From assembly GCA_910578345.1 (NCBI GenBank), contig CAJTRA010000001.1, forward strand, positions 354,115 to 418,114: a stretch of 64,000 bases of DNA, read 5' to 3'. Made by a program: the position numbers and the translations under genes. The notes under the pieces were generated by a model. That model was not told the origin of the DNA. It saw only the letters and a program-made list of their open reading frames with translations, and did no database searches. Positions 34,795 to 42,201 of the stretch are shown piece after piece (within the stretch, counting starts at the first letter, position 1; each line of letters opens with the position of its first letter). The DNA is from an uncultured Lachnospiraceae bacterium. Its GTDB lineage: Bacteria; Bacillota; Clostridia; Lachnospirales; Lachnospiraceae.

Positions 34795-36174
34795 ATGTAC
34801 CAAATCAACTTTCAAAATCCGATTCATATATATTTCATCGGGATTGGCGGTATCAGTATGAGTGGATTGGCAGAAATCCTGTTATCCGAGGGTTTCCGTA
34901 TATCCGGCTCTGACCGCGCCCCTTCCTCTCTCACGCAAATGCTGGAAGAACAGGGGGTTACGGTCTATTACGGCCAGCGGGAAGAGAATCTTTCTGAAGC
35001 GGTCGATCTCGTTGTGTATACCAGCGCAATCCGGCCTGATAATCCCGAAAGAGTGGCAGCAGACAGACTGCAGATCCCTGCCCTGACCAGAGCACAGCTT
35101 TTGGGACAGATGATGCGCAACTACAAGGTTCCAATCGCCATCAGCGGCACACATGGCAAGACCACTACCACTTCCATGGTCTCACAGATCCTGTTAGATG
35201 CAGACGTCGATCCGACTTTGTCTATCGGCGGTATCTACAAACCAATCGGCGGCAATATCCGTGTCGGTTCTTCCGAATACTTTGTCACCGAAGCCTGCGA
35301 ATACACGAACAGTTTCCTTAGCTTTTTCCCTAAGATCGGCGTTATCCTTAATATAGAAGAAGATCATCTGGATTTCTTTCAGGATATCCATGACATTCGT
35401 AACTCTTTTCACCGGTTTGCCAGCCTGCTGCCCTCCGATGGTACGCTGATCTTAAACGGAGATATCGAAAACTATGAAGAGATCACCGCAGGCCTTACCT
35501 GTCATATCATTACTTATGGTTCTTCCTCTGCCCTGGATTACTATCCGTCCAACATTACCTACGACGAAGCAGGTTGTCCTTCTTTTCATCTTATGCGGCG
35601 TGACGGCAAAGAAGACGTATTTTCTTTGCATGTTCCAGGTGAACACAATATCTACAATGCAATCGCCGCCATTGCCCTCGCAGATCTTCTGGGGATTGCC
35701 CCGGAAACAACCGCCCAGGCGCTTCTGTCGTATGGCGGCACAGACAGACGTTTCGAGTATAAAGGAATCGTGAATGGTTTCACGATCATTGATGACTATG
35801 CACACCACCCCACAGAGATCACCGCAACGCTTCTTGCCGCCCGCAACTATCCGCATCGTACTACTTGGTGTGTATTCCAGCCTCACACCTACACACGGAC
35901 GAAGGCTTTCCTGCATGATTTCGCCAAGGCGCTGTCACTGGCGGATGAGATCGTCCTTGCCGATATTTATGCCGCCAGAGAAAAGGATGACTTAGGGATC
36001 AGTTCCAGGACTCTGCAGGAAGAGATTGAGAAACTGGGGCATCGCTGCCACTACTTCCCATCTTTTTCGGAAATAGAAGATTTCCTTTTAGAAAATTGCA
36101 CAAAAGGTGATCTGTTGATAACTATGGGCGCCGGAGATGTCGTAAAAATCGGCAATGACCTGTTACAGAAATAA
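34795..36174 (+). CDS. murC: UDP-N-acetylmuramate--L-alanine ligase
   Basis: First Mur ligase of peptidoglycan stem-peptide synthesis. From ATG 34795 (AAGGAG site) it has 459 residues. The N-terminal Rossmann segment is FIGIGGISMSGLAEI, the ATP P-loop is AISGTHGKTTTTSM, and EACEYTNSFL, HNIYNAIAAIALA and DDYAHHPTEI follow, all typical of MurC. The longer frame to 34717 overlaps the promoter. No mur or ftsZ cluster accompanies it. The following 250 bases contain repeated DnaA-box-like sites. Confidence 0.95.
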   Translation: MYQINFQNPIHIYFIGIGGISMSGLAEILLSEGFRISGSDRAPSSLTQMLEEQGVTVYYGQREENLSEAVDLVVYTSAIRPDNPERVAADRLQIPALTRAQLLGQMMRNYKVPIAISGTHGKTTTTSMVSQILLDADVDPTLSIGGIYKPIGGNIRVGSSEYFVTEACEYTNSFLSFFPKIGVILNIEEDHLDFFQDIHDIRNSFHRFASLLPSDGTLILNGDIENYEEITAGLTCHIITYGSSSALDYYPSNITYDEAGCPSFHLMRRDGKEDVFSLHVPGEHNIYNAIAAIALADLLGIAPETTAQALLSYGGTDRRFEYKGIVNGFTIIDDYAHHPTEITATLLAARNYPHRTTWCVFQPHTYTRTKAFLHDFAKALSLADEIVLADIYAAREKDDLGISSRTLQEEIEKLGHRCHYFPSFSEIEDFLLENCTKGDLLITMGAGDVVKIGNDLLQK

Positions 36175-36290
36175 TTATTCACAGTATCCACAGAAAATGA
36201 CCGGAAATTCCACCGGTTCTCTGTGGATACGAAAGGATCGGTAAGCCCCATACTTACGGGTATCTCTCCACACCATCCACATTGTCCACA
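36175..36290. promoter_or_regulatory. Cluster of DnaA-box-like 9-mers upstream of dnaD-dnaC
   Basis: TTATTCACA at 36175-36183 matches TTATNCACA exactly. Directly adjoining is GTATCCACA (36184-36192, 8/9). An inverted GTATCCACA lies at 36222-36230. Then three contiguous 9-mers in a row, CTCTCCACA (36264), CCATCCACA (36273) and TTGTCCACA (36282-36290, 8/9), each end in CCACA. TATCCACAG and CTGTGGATA also form a 9-bp inverted repeat that could be a weak murC terminator (no T-run). Spacing of exactly nine bases and position before helicase-loader genes suggest DnaA binding. Confidence 0.55.
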
Positions 36291-36356
36291 TTGAAAGAAC
36301 CTGTGTTCTGATTTTTTCTTTGTGACTGTTTACCTATTTTATTTTAGGAACCTCTA

Positions 36357-36365
36357 TGCTATAAT
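36357..36365 (+). promoter_or_regulatory. Extended -10 promoter of dnaD-dnaC-prs
   Basis: TGCTATAAT is a full extended -10. The -35 position (TTTTAT) is weak. The leader is about 53 bases. The DnaA-like sites end 67 bases upstream, where an activator or repressor could act. Confidence 0.6.
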
Positions 36366-36424
36366 TCCTGATATGTCTTTCTGACATAGGATATGCTTTC
36401 GGGGAAAAGCCAAGGTGGTGTAGA

Positions 36425-37528
36425 ATGAATCGTTTAACAATTTATCAGGATAATTATGCCGATTCGACGGTTATATCAAACCGTTTTATCGATGAATATA
36501 TGCAGGATGCTAATGATGCGCAGCTCAAGATCTATCTGTATCTGATCCGTATGATGAGTGCCAGGCGCTCTACCAGCATCTCTGATATTGCAGACCTTTT
36601 CAATTATACCGAGAAGGATGTGATCCGTGCCCTGAAATATTGGGAGAAGAAACATCTCCTCTCCCTGGATCATGATGAGCACAAGAACGTCACTGGCATC
36701 CACCTGATGGATCTGACCACACCGGTTCCGGCTGCCGCTGCATCTGCCGCCGCGCCGCTCGCCTCTGTGGTGCCCATCTCCTCTAAGTTTGTCCAGCCTG
36801 TCACAACGGCTGCCGCTGTGCATGAAGAGGCAGACAGTGTTGACCCCGCCGGGGATTCTTTTGAGGAAGATATCTATGTGAAGCCTAATTACTCGTTGGA
36901 CGAGCTGAAAGCATTTAAGTCCGATGAGACAACATCCAGGATTTTGTTCGTCGCCGAGCAGTATCTGAAGAGACCCTTAAGTACGAAGGATATCCAGACG
37001 ATTCTGTTTATCTCGGACAAGCTTGCTTTCTCAGAAGATCTGATCGACCATCTGATCCAATACTGTGTAGACCTGGGCAAGAAAGATCTCTCTTATATGG
37101 AGACCGTGGCTATCAGTTGGGCGAAGAAAGGCGTGAAAACACCGAAACAGGCAGCCAGAGTCTCTAATAAATATGAACGTTCTGTCTATGAAGTCATGAA
37201 CGCCCTCGGCAAAGACACGGTGCCGACCAGAGGCGAAGTCACCTTTATCAGGCGCTGGACCAGAGAGTACGGATTCACAATGGACATTATTTTCGAAGCC
37301 TGTGAGCGCACCGTCCTAAAGACAGATAAGAACCGTTTTCCTTTCGCGGAGTCCATTCTGAAAAGCTGGTATGAAGCCGGCGTACATAATATCCACGATA
37401 TCCAGTCCCTGGACGAAGACTATCACAAAACCAAACCGGCAAAGCCGGACGCCGGCAATAAATTCAACCAATTCAGACAGAACAACTACGATTTCGATCT
37501 TCTGGAGCAGGAATTGATCAGCAATTAA
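36425..37528 (+). CDS. DnaD-domain replication protein
   Basis: A 367-residue protein with an N-terminal winged-helix region (residues about 20-90), an Ala/Pro/Val-rich linker (about 100-130), and two DnaD/DnaB_2-type domains (about 150-225 and 245-330). It ends in the conserved FNQFRQNNYDFDLLEQEL tail. DnaD proteins bridge DnaA or PriA to helicase loading in Firmicutes. It precedes the dnaC-type loader by 21 bases, so the pair probably acts together on the replicative helicase. Confidence 0.9.
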   Translation: MNRLTIYQDNYADSTVISNRFIDEYMQDANDAQLKIYLYLIRMMSARRSTSISDIADLFNYTEKDVIRALKYWEKKHLLSLDHDEHKNVTGIHLMDLTTPVPAAAASAAAPLASVVPISSKFVQPVTTAAAVHEEADSVDPAGDSFEEDIYVKPNYSLDELKAFKSDETTSRILFVAEQYLKRPLSTKDIQTILFISDKLAFSEDLIDHLIQYCVDLGKKDLSYMETVAISWAKKGVKTPKQAARVSNKYERSVYEVMNALGKDTVPTRGEVTFIRRWTREYGFTMDIIFEACERTVLKTDKNRFPFAESILKSWYEAGVHNIHDIQSLDEDYHKTKPAKPDAGNKFNQFRQNNYDFDLLEQELISN

Positions 37529-37549
37529 TCATTTATAAGGAGTCTCATT

Positions 37550-38521
37550 GTGTCCCTGACGAATGCGCAATATGACATGATTCTTCATCAATATGAGATG
37601 AAACAACTAAAGACCCGACGCGAGACGGAACGCAGACTTGCCGCGATCTATGAACAGATCCCCTTGTACCGGACGCTGGAGGATCAGGTAGCTTCTATCA
37701 GTGTGGAACAGGGTAAGAAGATGTTATCCGGCAACGAGAAGGCGATGGAAGATCTGCGGGATGCTTTGGCTGAGCTGTCCGGACGCAAAGCCCAGCTTCT
37801 GGAAGACGCCGGATTTTCTCCCGATTATTTGCAGCCTGTCTACGAGTGTCCCGACTGTAAGGACACCGGCTATATCAATGGGCAGAAATGTCACTGTTTC
37901 AGGCAGACGATGATCACGCTTCTCTACGAACAGTCTAATATACGTGAAATGCTCCGTACGGAGAATTTCGATTCTTTATCTTATGAGTATTATGACGGTG
38001 AAGATCTGTCCCGTTTTAAGAACGCAGTCAGAACATGCCGTAATTTTACCAAAAATTTCAATTCCGACTACCATAATCTTTTCTTTTATGGTACAGTGGG
38101 GACGGGAAAATCATTTCTTTCCGGTTGTGTTGCCAAGGAACTGATCGAAAGCGGTCATTCCGTGATCTATTTCAGCGCAACCGGCCTGTTTGATTTACTA
38201 TCTAAGAATTCCTTTGATTATAAGAATAGAGAGGAGCTGCGTGAAATTTACGCCGATCTGTATCAGGGCGATCTCCTTATTATCGACGATCTTGGTACAG
38301 AACTGACAAACCAATTCGTGACTTCCCAGCTTTTTGCATTACTCAATGAGCGCCATATGGGAAAGAAAGCTACTATCATCTCCACAAACCTGTCCCTGGA
38401 AGAGCTGCGGAACCGATACTCTGACCGTATCTTTTCCCGCATTACCAGCCACTACGAAATCTGTAAACTATCCGGGCAGGATATTCGCATGTACAAAAAA
38501 CGCTTGATGAACAGAAAGTGA
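37550..38521 (+). CDS. DnaC/DnaI-type helicase loader ATPase
   Basis: A 323-residue AAA+ protein. The N-terminal part is helical, followed by a CPDCKDTGYING...CHC zinc-type motif, then Walker A GTVGTGKSF, Walker B LLIIDDLGTE, a sensor segment IISTNLSLEEL and an arginine-finger region SRITSHYEI. It starts at GTG 37550 with AAGGAG. Known relatives load the replicative helicase or act in its place on mobile elements; the chromosomal neighbours here favour the housekeeping loader. Confidence 0.9.
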   Translation: MSLTNAQYDMILHQYEMKQLKTRRETERRLAAIYEQIPLYRTLEDQVASISVEQGKKMLSGNEKAMEDLRDALAELSGRKAQLLEDAGFSPDYLQPVYECPDCKDTGYINGQKCHCFRQTMITLLYEQSNIREMLRTENFDSLSYEYYDGEDLSRFKNAVRTCRNFTKNFNSDYHNLFFYGTVGTGKSFLSGCVAKELIESGHSVIYFSATGLFDLLSKNSFDYKNREELREIYADLYQGDLLIIDDLGTELTNQFVTSQLFALLNERHMGKKATIISTNLSLEELRNRYSDRIFSRITSHYEICKLSGQDIRMYKKRLMNRK

Positions 38522-38531
38522 GGATCCTTTC

Positions 38532-39719
38532 ATGACCAAACGCGAAGAAAAAAGAAACCTTGAAACCATCCCCGTTGGCTCTCTTGGCATCATTCCGCTG
38601 GAAGGCTGTAAAGCGCTGGGCGAAAAAGTAGATTACTATCTTGTCAATTGGAGAACTGAGCGCGAGAGTGAGCATAAAGATTCTCTTGCTTTCTCTGGTT
38701 ATCAACGGGATTCTTATATTCTGGATGCCGCCGTACCCCGGTTCGGCTCCGGTGAAGCCAAGGGTGTGATCAAAGAATCTGTCCGCGGTTCGGATCTCTA
38801 TCTTCTGGTCGATGTCGCCAACTACAGTCTGACCTATTCTCTGTGTGGTCATGAGAATCATATGTCGCCTGACGATCATTTTCAGGACTTAAAGCGTATC
38901 ATCGCTGCCGTAGGCGGTAAGGCAAGGCGAATCACTGTCATTATGCCCTATCTCTATGAAAGCCGCCAGCACAAGAGATCTGCAAGAGAGTCTCTTGACT
39001 GCGCCCTTGCTCTGCAGGAAATGGTCAACATGGGCGTAGACAATATTATTACTTTCGATGCCCATGACCCCCGCGTCCAGAATGCGATTCCATTGAATGG
39101 GTTTGAGACTGTACAGCCCGCTTATCAGTTTATCAAGGGCTTGTTAGGCCATGTCAAAGATTTACAGATCGATAATGACCATATGATGGTAATCAGTCCC
39201 GACGAAGGCGGTATGAGCCGTGCGATCTACATCGCTAACGTGCTCGGCCTGGATATGGGCATGTTCTATAAGAGACGGGACTATACCAGGATCGAGAATG
39301 GCAGAAATCCGATCGTGGCTCATGAATTTCTCGGTTCCAGCATAGAGGGGAAGGATATGATCATCATTGACGATATGATCTCGTCCGGTGAGAGCGCTCT
39401 GGAAGTGGCCTCCGCTCTCAAAAAGCGCAAGGCAAACAGGATCTTCATCTTCTCCACCTTCGGCCTGTTTACCGCCGGCCTGGATCGTTTCGATCAAGCT
39501 TACGCTGACGGACAGATCGACCGCGTACTGACCACGAATCTGATCTACCAGACCCCTGAACTTCTGAGCCGCGAATGGTATATCAGCTGCGATATGAGTA
39601 AATATATTGCCTACATCATCGACACGCTCAACCACGACACATCGATCAGTGATCTCCTCAATCCTGTGGAGAGGATCCAGTCGGCTGTAGCAAACTATCA
39701 TGCGGGGGAAATGGAATAA
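38532..39719 (+). CDS. prs: Ribose-phosphate pyrophosphokinase, long form
   Basis: Makes PRPP from ribose 5-phosphate and ATP. The PRPP-binding loop MIIIDDMISSGESAL, the flexible-loop region YLYESRQHKR and the FDAHDPRVQNAIP segment identify it. At 395 residues it is about 80 longer than the classical enzyme, with an extended N-terminus and a longer C-terminal part, as in some clostridial second PRPP synthetases. It follows dnaC by 10 bases. Linking PRPP supply with replication genes in one operon is notable, but the reason is not shown by the sequence. Confidence 0.88.
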   Translation: MTKREEKRNLETIPVGSLGIIPLEGCKALGEKVDYYLVNWRTERESEHKDSLAFSGYQRDSYILDAAVPRFGSGEAKGVIKESVRGSDLYLLVDVANYSLTYSLCGHENHMSPDDHFQDLKRIIAAVGGKARRITVIMPYLYESRQHKRSARESLDCALALQEMVNMGVDNIITFDAHDPRVQNAIPLNGFETVQPAYQFIKGLLGHVKDLQIDNDHMMVISPDEGGMSRAIYIANVLGLDMGMFYKRRDYTRIENGRNPIVAHEFLGSSIEGKDMIIIDDMISSGESALEVASALKKRKANRIFIFSTFGLFTAGLDRFDQAYADGQIDRVLTTNLIYQTPELLSREWYISCDMSKYIAYIIDTLNHDTSISDLLNPVERIQSAVANYHAGEME

Positions 39720-39733
39720 CGAATCTGTAAGGC

Positions 39734-39762
39734 TTGCTTTTTGCCGGATGCAGTGCTATACT
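39734..39762 (+). promoter_or_regulatory. Promoter of queT
   Basis: TTGCTT (39734-39739), 17 bases, TATACT (39757-39762). The transcript would begin near 39769 and carry a GCCGC/GCGGC hairpin (39777-39792) and then the preQ1 riboswitch. Confidence 0.72.
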
Positions 39763-39809
39763 AAGAAATGTTGGATCGCCGCAAACGCGGCGCTTTCAGC
39801 GGAAATAAA

Positions 39810-39850
39810 CGTCAGTTCGAGACCTTCCTGACGATAAACAAAACTAAAGG
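39810..39850 (+). promoter_or_regulatory. Class I preQ1 riboswitch controlling queT
   Basis: Stem P1 is CGTCAG (39810-39815) with CTGACG (39828-39833). The 12-nt loop contains CCTT (39823-39826), and the A-rich tail ATAAACAAAACTAAAGG runs to 39850. CCTT pairs with AAGG (39847-39850) to form the H-type pseudoknot typical of the class. AAGG is also the core of the ribosome site AAAGGAG, so ligand binding should hide it and block translation. The gene behind it is a queuosine-precursor transporter, the expected target. Confidence 0.9.
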
Positions 39851-39856
39851 AGACAA

Positions 39857-40417
39857 ATGCATATGAGAAAACAAACTTACAGCGAGGAAGTCCCTGTACG
39901 GATTACCGCGCCTACTTCACTGACCACTTTGGTTCAGGCGGCCATGATCGCTGCCATCTACGTTGTGCTGACTTATATGGCAAACGCTTTTGGACTGGCG
40001 AATTACGCCGTACAAGTCCGCTTCTCTGAGGCACTCACAATCCTGCCTTATTTCACCCCCGCCGCAATTCCAGGCCTGTTGATCGGCTGTCTGCTCAGCA
40101 ATATTCTGACCGGATGCGCTCTGCCTGATATTATCTTCGGCAGTCTCGCAACGCTGCTTGGCGCTTTCGGTACTTACGCGCTCCGCAGATGGAAATGGTG
40201 CGCTCCCGTCTGTCCCATCCTGGCCAATACGATCATCGTACCGCTTATCCTGATCTATGGCTACGGGCTGATGATCGAAGGTTTATCTGTTCTGCAGTGC
40301 TTCGGCTACTACTGCCTGACTGTGGGTGCAGGGGAAGTGATCTCCTGTGGTATTCTGGGTATGATCCTTCTATTCTCCCTACAAAAATACAAGCATATTA
40401 TCTTCCAAAGACAATAA
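39857..40417 (+). CDS. queT: QueT-type queuosine precursor transporter
   Basis: A 186-residue membrane protein with about five hydrophobic helices, including LTYMANAFGLANYAVQVRFSEAL and PGLLIGCLLSNILTG, typical of the QueT family of S components. It takes up preQ1 or a related base for tRNA queuosine, presumably with an ECF energising module encoded elsewhere. Two starts are possible: ATG 39857 with a 4-base gap to AGGAG, or ATG 39863 with a 10-base gap. The gene is under a preQ1 riboswitch and ends before a strong terminator. Confidence 0.93.
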   Translation: MHMRKQTYSEEVPVRITAPTSLTTLVQAAMIAAIYVVLTYMANAFGLANYAVQVRFSEALTILPYFTPAAIPGLLIGCLLSNILTGCALPDIIFGSLATLLGAFGTYALRRWKWCAPVCPILANTIIVPLILIYGYGLMIEGLSVLQCFGYYCLTVGAGEVISCGILGMILLFSLQKYKHIIFQRQ

Positions 40418-40427
40418 AAGAACAGAA

Positions 40428-40464
40428 CCCCCGCCGCCAGATCATCTGACGCGGGGGAAATTTT
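40428..40464. terminator. Bidirectional Rho-independent terminator
   Basis: CCCCCGC pairs with GCGGGGG, followed by AAATTTT on the plus strand. On the minus strand TTCTGTTCTTTT follows, closing the convergent regulator gene. Confidence 0.85.
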
Positions 40465-41320
40465 ATTGCTCCTGCTCCTCTTCCTCGATTCTCCTGTTTC
40501 TGCCAAAATACTCCGCCAGAGAATAATAAAGCGGGATCGTCAAAAAGAGTAACCCGGCAAGATGCCACATGGAATGTATGAATCCCATATATAAGTAAAG
40601 AAAAACAATCAGGCAGGGATAGGCAAACAAACTCGCATTTCTGCATCGCACCGCCTGGATCAGCGAGCTGACGACTGGTACGAGAAGGAAGAGCATCCAT
40701 CCCGGATGCCATAGATCGAAGAACACCCCGATCACAATATAGATCACGATCGAGAAAAGCCCCAGCGGAAATTCCTCCTTGTCTCCATGTCGAAAGAGGT
40801 GCTTCTGTACCTTCTCCCCATTTACAATGATTCCATTCTTATCGATATGAACCTCATCTTCCTGACTATGTACATGAATTCCGTTCCAGCTTATATGAAC
40901 TTCCTCTCCCTTTTTATCTCTCACATGAATCCCATTTAATCCTATGTGTACATCGTCCGCAGCTTGCTGATCGTTCTTCTCTCTCCTGCGGCCTTCTGTA
41001 TATGCTGTTCTGTCGCTGTCTGCCCGTTCTTCCATTCCATCTCTGTAAGTGCTTTCTCCTGTCAATACCAGGTCAGTCGTAGCTTGCTCCTCTTCCTCCG
41101 CAAGCTCGTTCTCCTCCTCATGGATCTTCAATAGTTCATCCAGAGAAACATGATACAGCTTCGCCAGTGCAATCAGGTTATCTGTGTCTGGTGAGGCTTC
41201 CGCTCTCTCCCACTTGCTGACCGCCTGTCTGCTGATCCCCAGCTTTTCCGCCAGAGCCTCCTGTGACAGCTTATTCTCTTTACGCAGCCCAACCAGCCTA
41301 TTTGCAATTTCAAGATTCAT
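40463..41320 (-). CDS. Membrane-bound XRE regulator with three beta-like repeats
   Basis: A 285-residue protein. The HTH lies at residues 17-36 (LSQEALAEKLGISRQAVSKWER). An acidic linker follows, then three repeats at about 122-171: VHIGLNGIHV, VHISWNGIHV, VHIDKNGIIV, spaced 17 and 16 residues. About four membrane helices (185-275) complete it, ending in an acidic tail. The layout, DNA-binding head, stacked-strand linker, membrane tail, suggests a sensor that reports an envelope signal to DNA. Start at ATG 41320 with GGAGG. It follows the HAD gene by 159 bases. Confidence 0.85.
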   Translation of the reverse strand: MNLEIANRLVGLRKENKLSQEALAEKLGISRQAVSKWERAEASPDTDNLIALAKLYHVSLDELLKIHEEENELAEEEEQATTDLVLTGESTYRDGMEERADSDRTAYTEGRRREKNDQQAADDVHIGLNGIHVRDKKGEEVHISWNGIHVHSQEDEVHIDKNGIIVNGEKVQKHLFRHGDKEEFPLGLFSIVIYIVIGVFFDLWHPGWMLFLLVPVVSSLIQAVRCRNASLFAYPCLIVFLYLYMGFIHSMWHLAGLLFLTIPLYYSLAEYFGRNRRIEEEEQEQ

Positions 41321-41479
41321 GTATTCCTCCATTCTCTATCACCTCTGATCAATCTTCGTAAGATGATCATACCGAAAAAGGATCCGATCCACTATAAATT
41401 TTACTTTCCAGACAGGAAAATTACAGTTGCACAACTCCAGACATTGCCGCAACCTACGGTTTCCTTTCTCATAAATACG

Positions 41480-42142
41480 CTATTTCCACTGAGAGATAAG
41501 CCATTCCCTGACCTTCACCAGATCTTCCAGGATGATAACACTCTTCGCCTTCATTTCTTCTGTGGGCGCCAGCAGATCCGGCACCATGATCGGCATCATT
41601 CCTGCCAGGTACGAAGATCGAATGCCATTATAAGAATCCTCCACTGCATACGTCTCCTCCGGTCTCACGCCCATTTTCTCACATGCCATCAGATAAATAT
41701 CCGGCTCCGGTTTACTGTGCTTCAACTGATCTCCGCCAGTCACCGCACAGAAGTACTCATACAGTCCTGCCTGCTGCAGCTCCTGCGTCACCACGGACAG
41801 ACGGGTAGAGGAAGCAAGTCCGACAGGAATATTCTGCTCTTTTAAATATTCCAGCAGTTCCCGGACGCCTTTCTTTACGGGAAGACTCTCTCGCTTAATC
41901 CTTTCATGGAAAAGTACGGAAGATTCCTGCCGAAATGTCTCATAAGGAAATGTCTCCCCATAATATGCCTCTATGATCTCCCTTGTCTTAGCCTCATTCG
42001 TGCCAATACATGGGTAATATGCCTCCCGCATGCCTTCCAACTGATATTTTACAGCCAGTGCCTCCCAGCACTCCAGCACAAGACGCTCACTGTCGAAGAT
42101 AATACCATCCATATCAAAGATCACTGCTCTGTCGTTTGTCAT
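41480..42142 (-). CDS. HAD-superfamily hydrolase (beta-phosphoglucomutase/GPH-like)
   Basis: A 220-residue haloacid dehalogenase phosphatase or mutase. Motif I is FDMDGIIFDSE, motif II SSTR, motif III KPEPDIY and motif IV VEDSYNG, with a helical cap between residues 16 and 85. The substrate cannot be told from sequence; small sugar phosphates are usual. It starts at ATG 42142 after the large anchored protein gene. Confidence 0.88.
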   Translation of the reverse strand: MTNDRAVIFDMDGIIFDSERLVLECWEALAVKYQLEGMREAYYPCIGTNEAKTREIIEAYYGETFPYETFRQESSVLFHERIKRESLPVKKGVRELLEYLKEQNIPVGLASSTRLSVVTQELQQAGLYEYFCAVTGGDQLKHSKPEPDIYLMACEKMGVRPEETYAVEDSYNGIRSSYLAGMMPIMVPDLLAPTEEMKAKSVIILEDLVKVREWLISQWK

Positions 42143-42164
42143 TCTAATCTCCCATTCCTGCCCG

Positions 42165-42186
42165 GCCTGCGAATTTAGGCGCAGGC
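42165..42186 (-). other. Intercistronic hairpin
   Basis: GCCTGCG pairs with CGCAGGC around 8 bases between the 846-residue gene and the HAD gene. No T-run follows, so it may stabilise or divide the transcript and not stop it. Confidence 0.4.
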
Positions 42187-42201
42187 ATGAGTCGCATTCC
42201 G

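Noticed and set aside
36185..36229. The TATCCACAG/CTGTGGATA repeat as only a murC terminator
   Set aside because: It has no T-run, and its arms coincide with DnaA-box-like 9-mers that also occur outside the hairpin, so a pure terminator call does not explain it.
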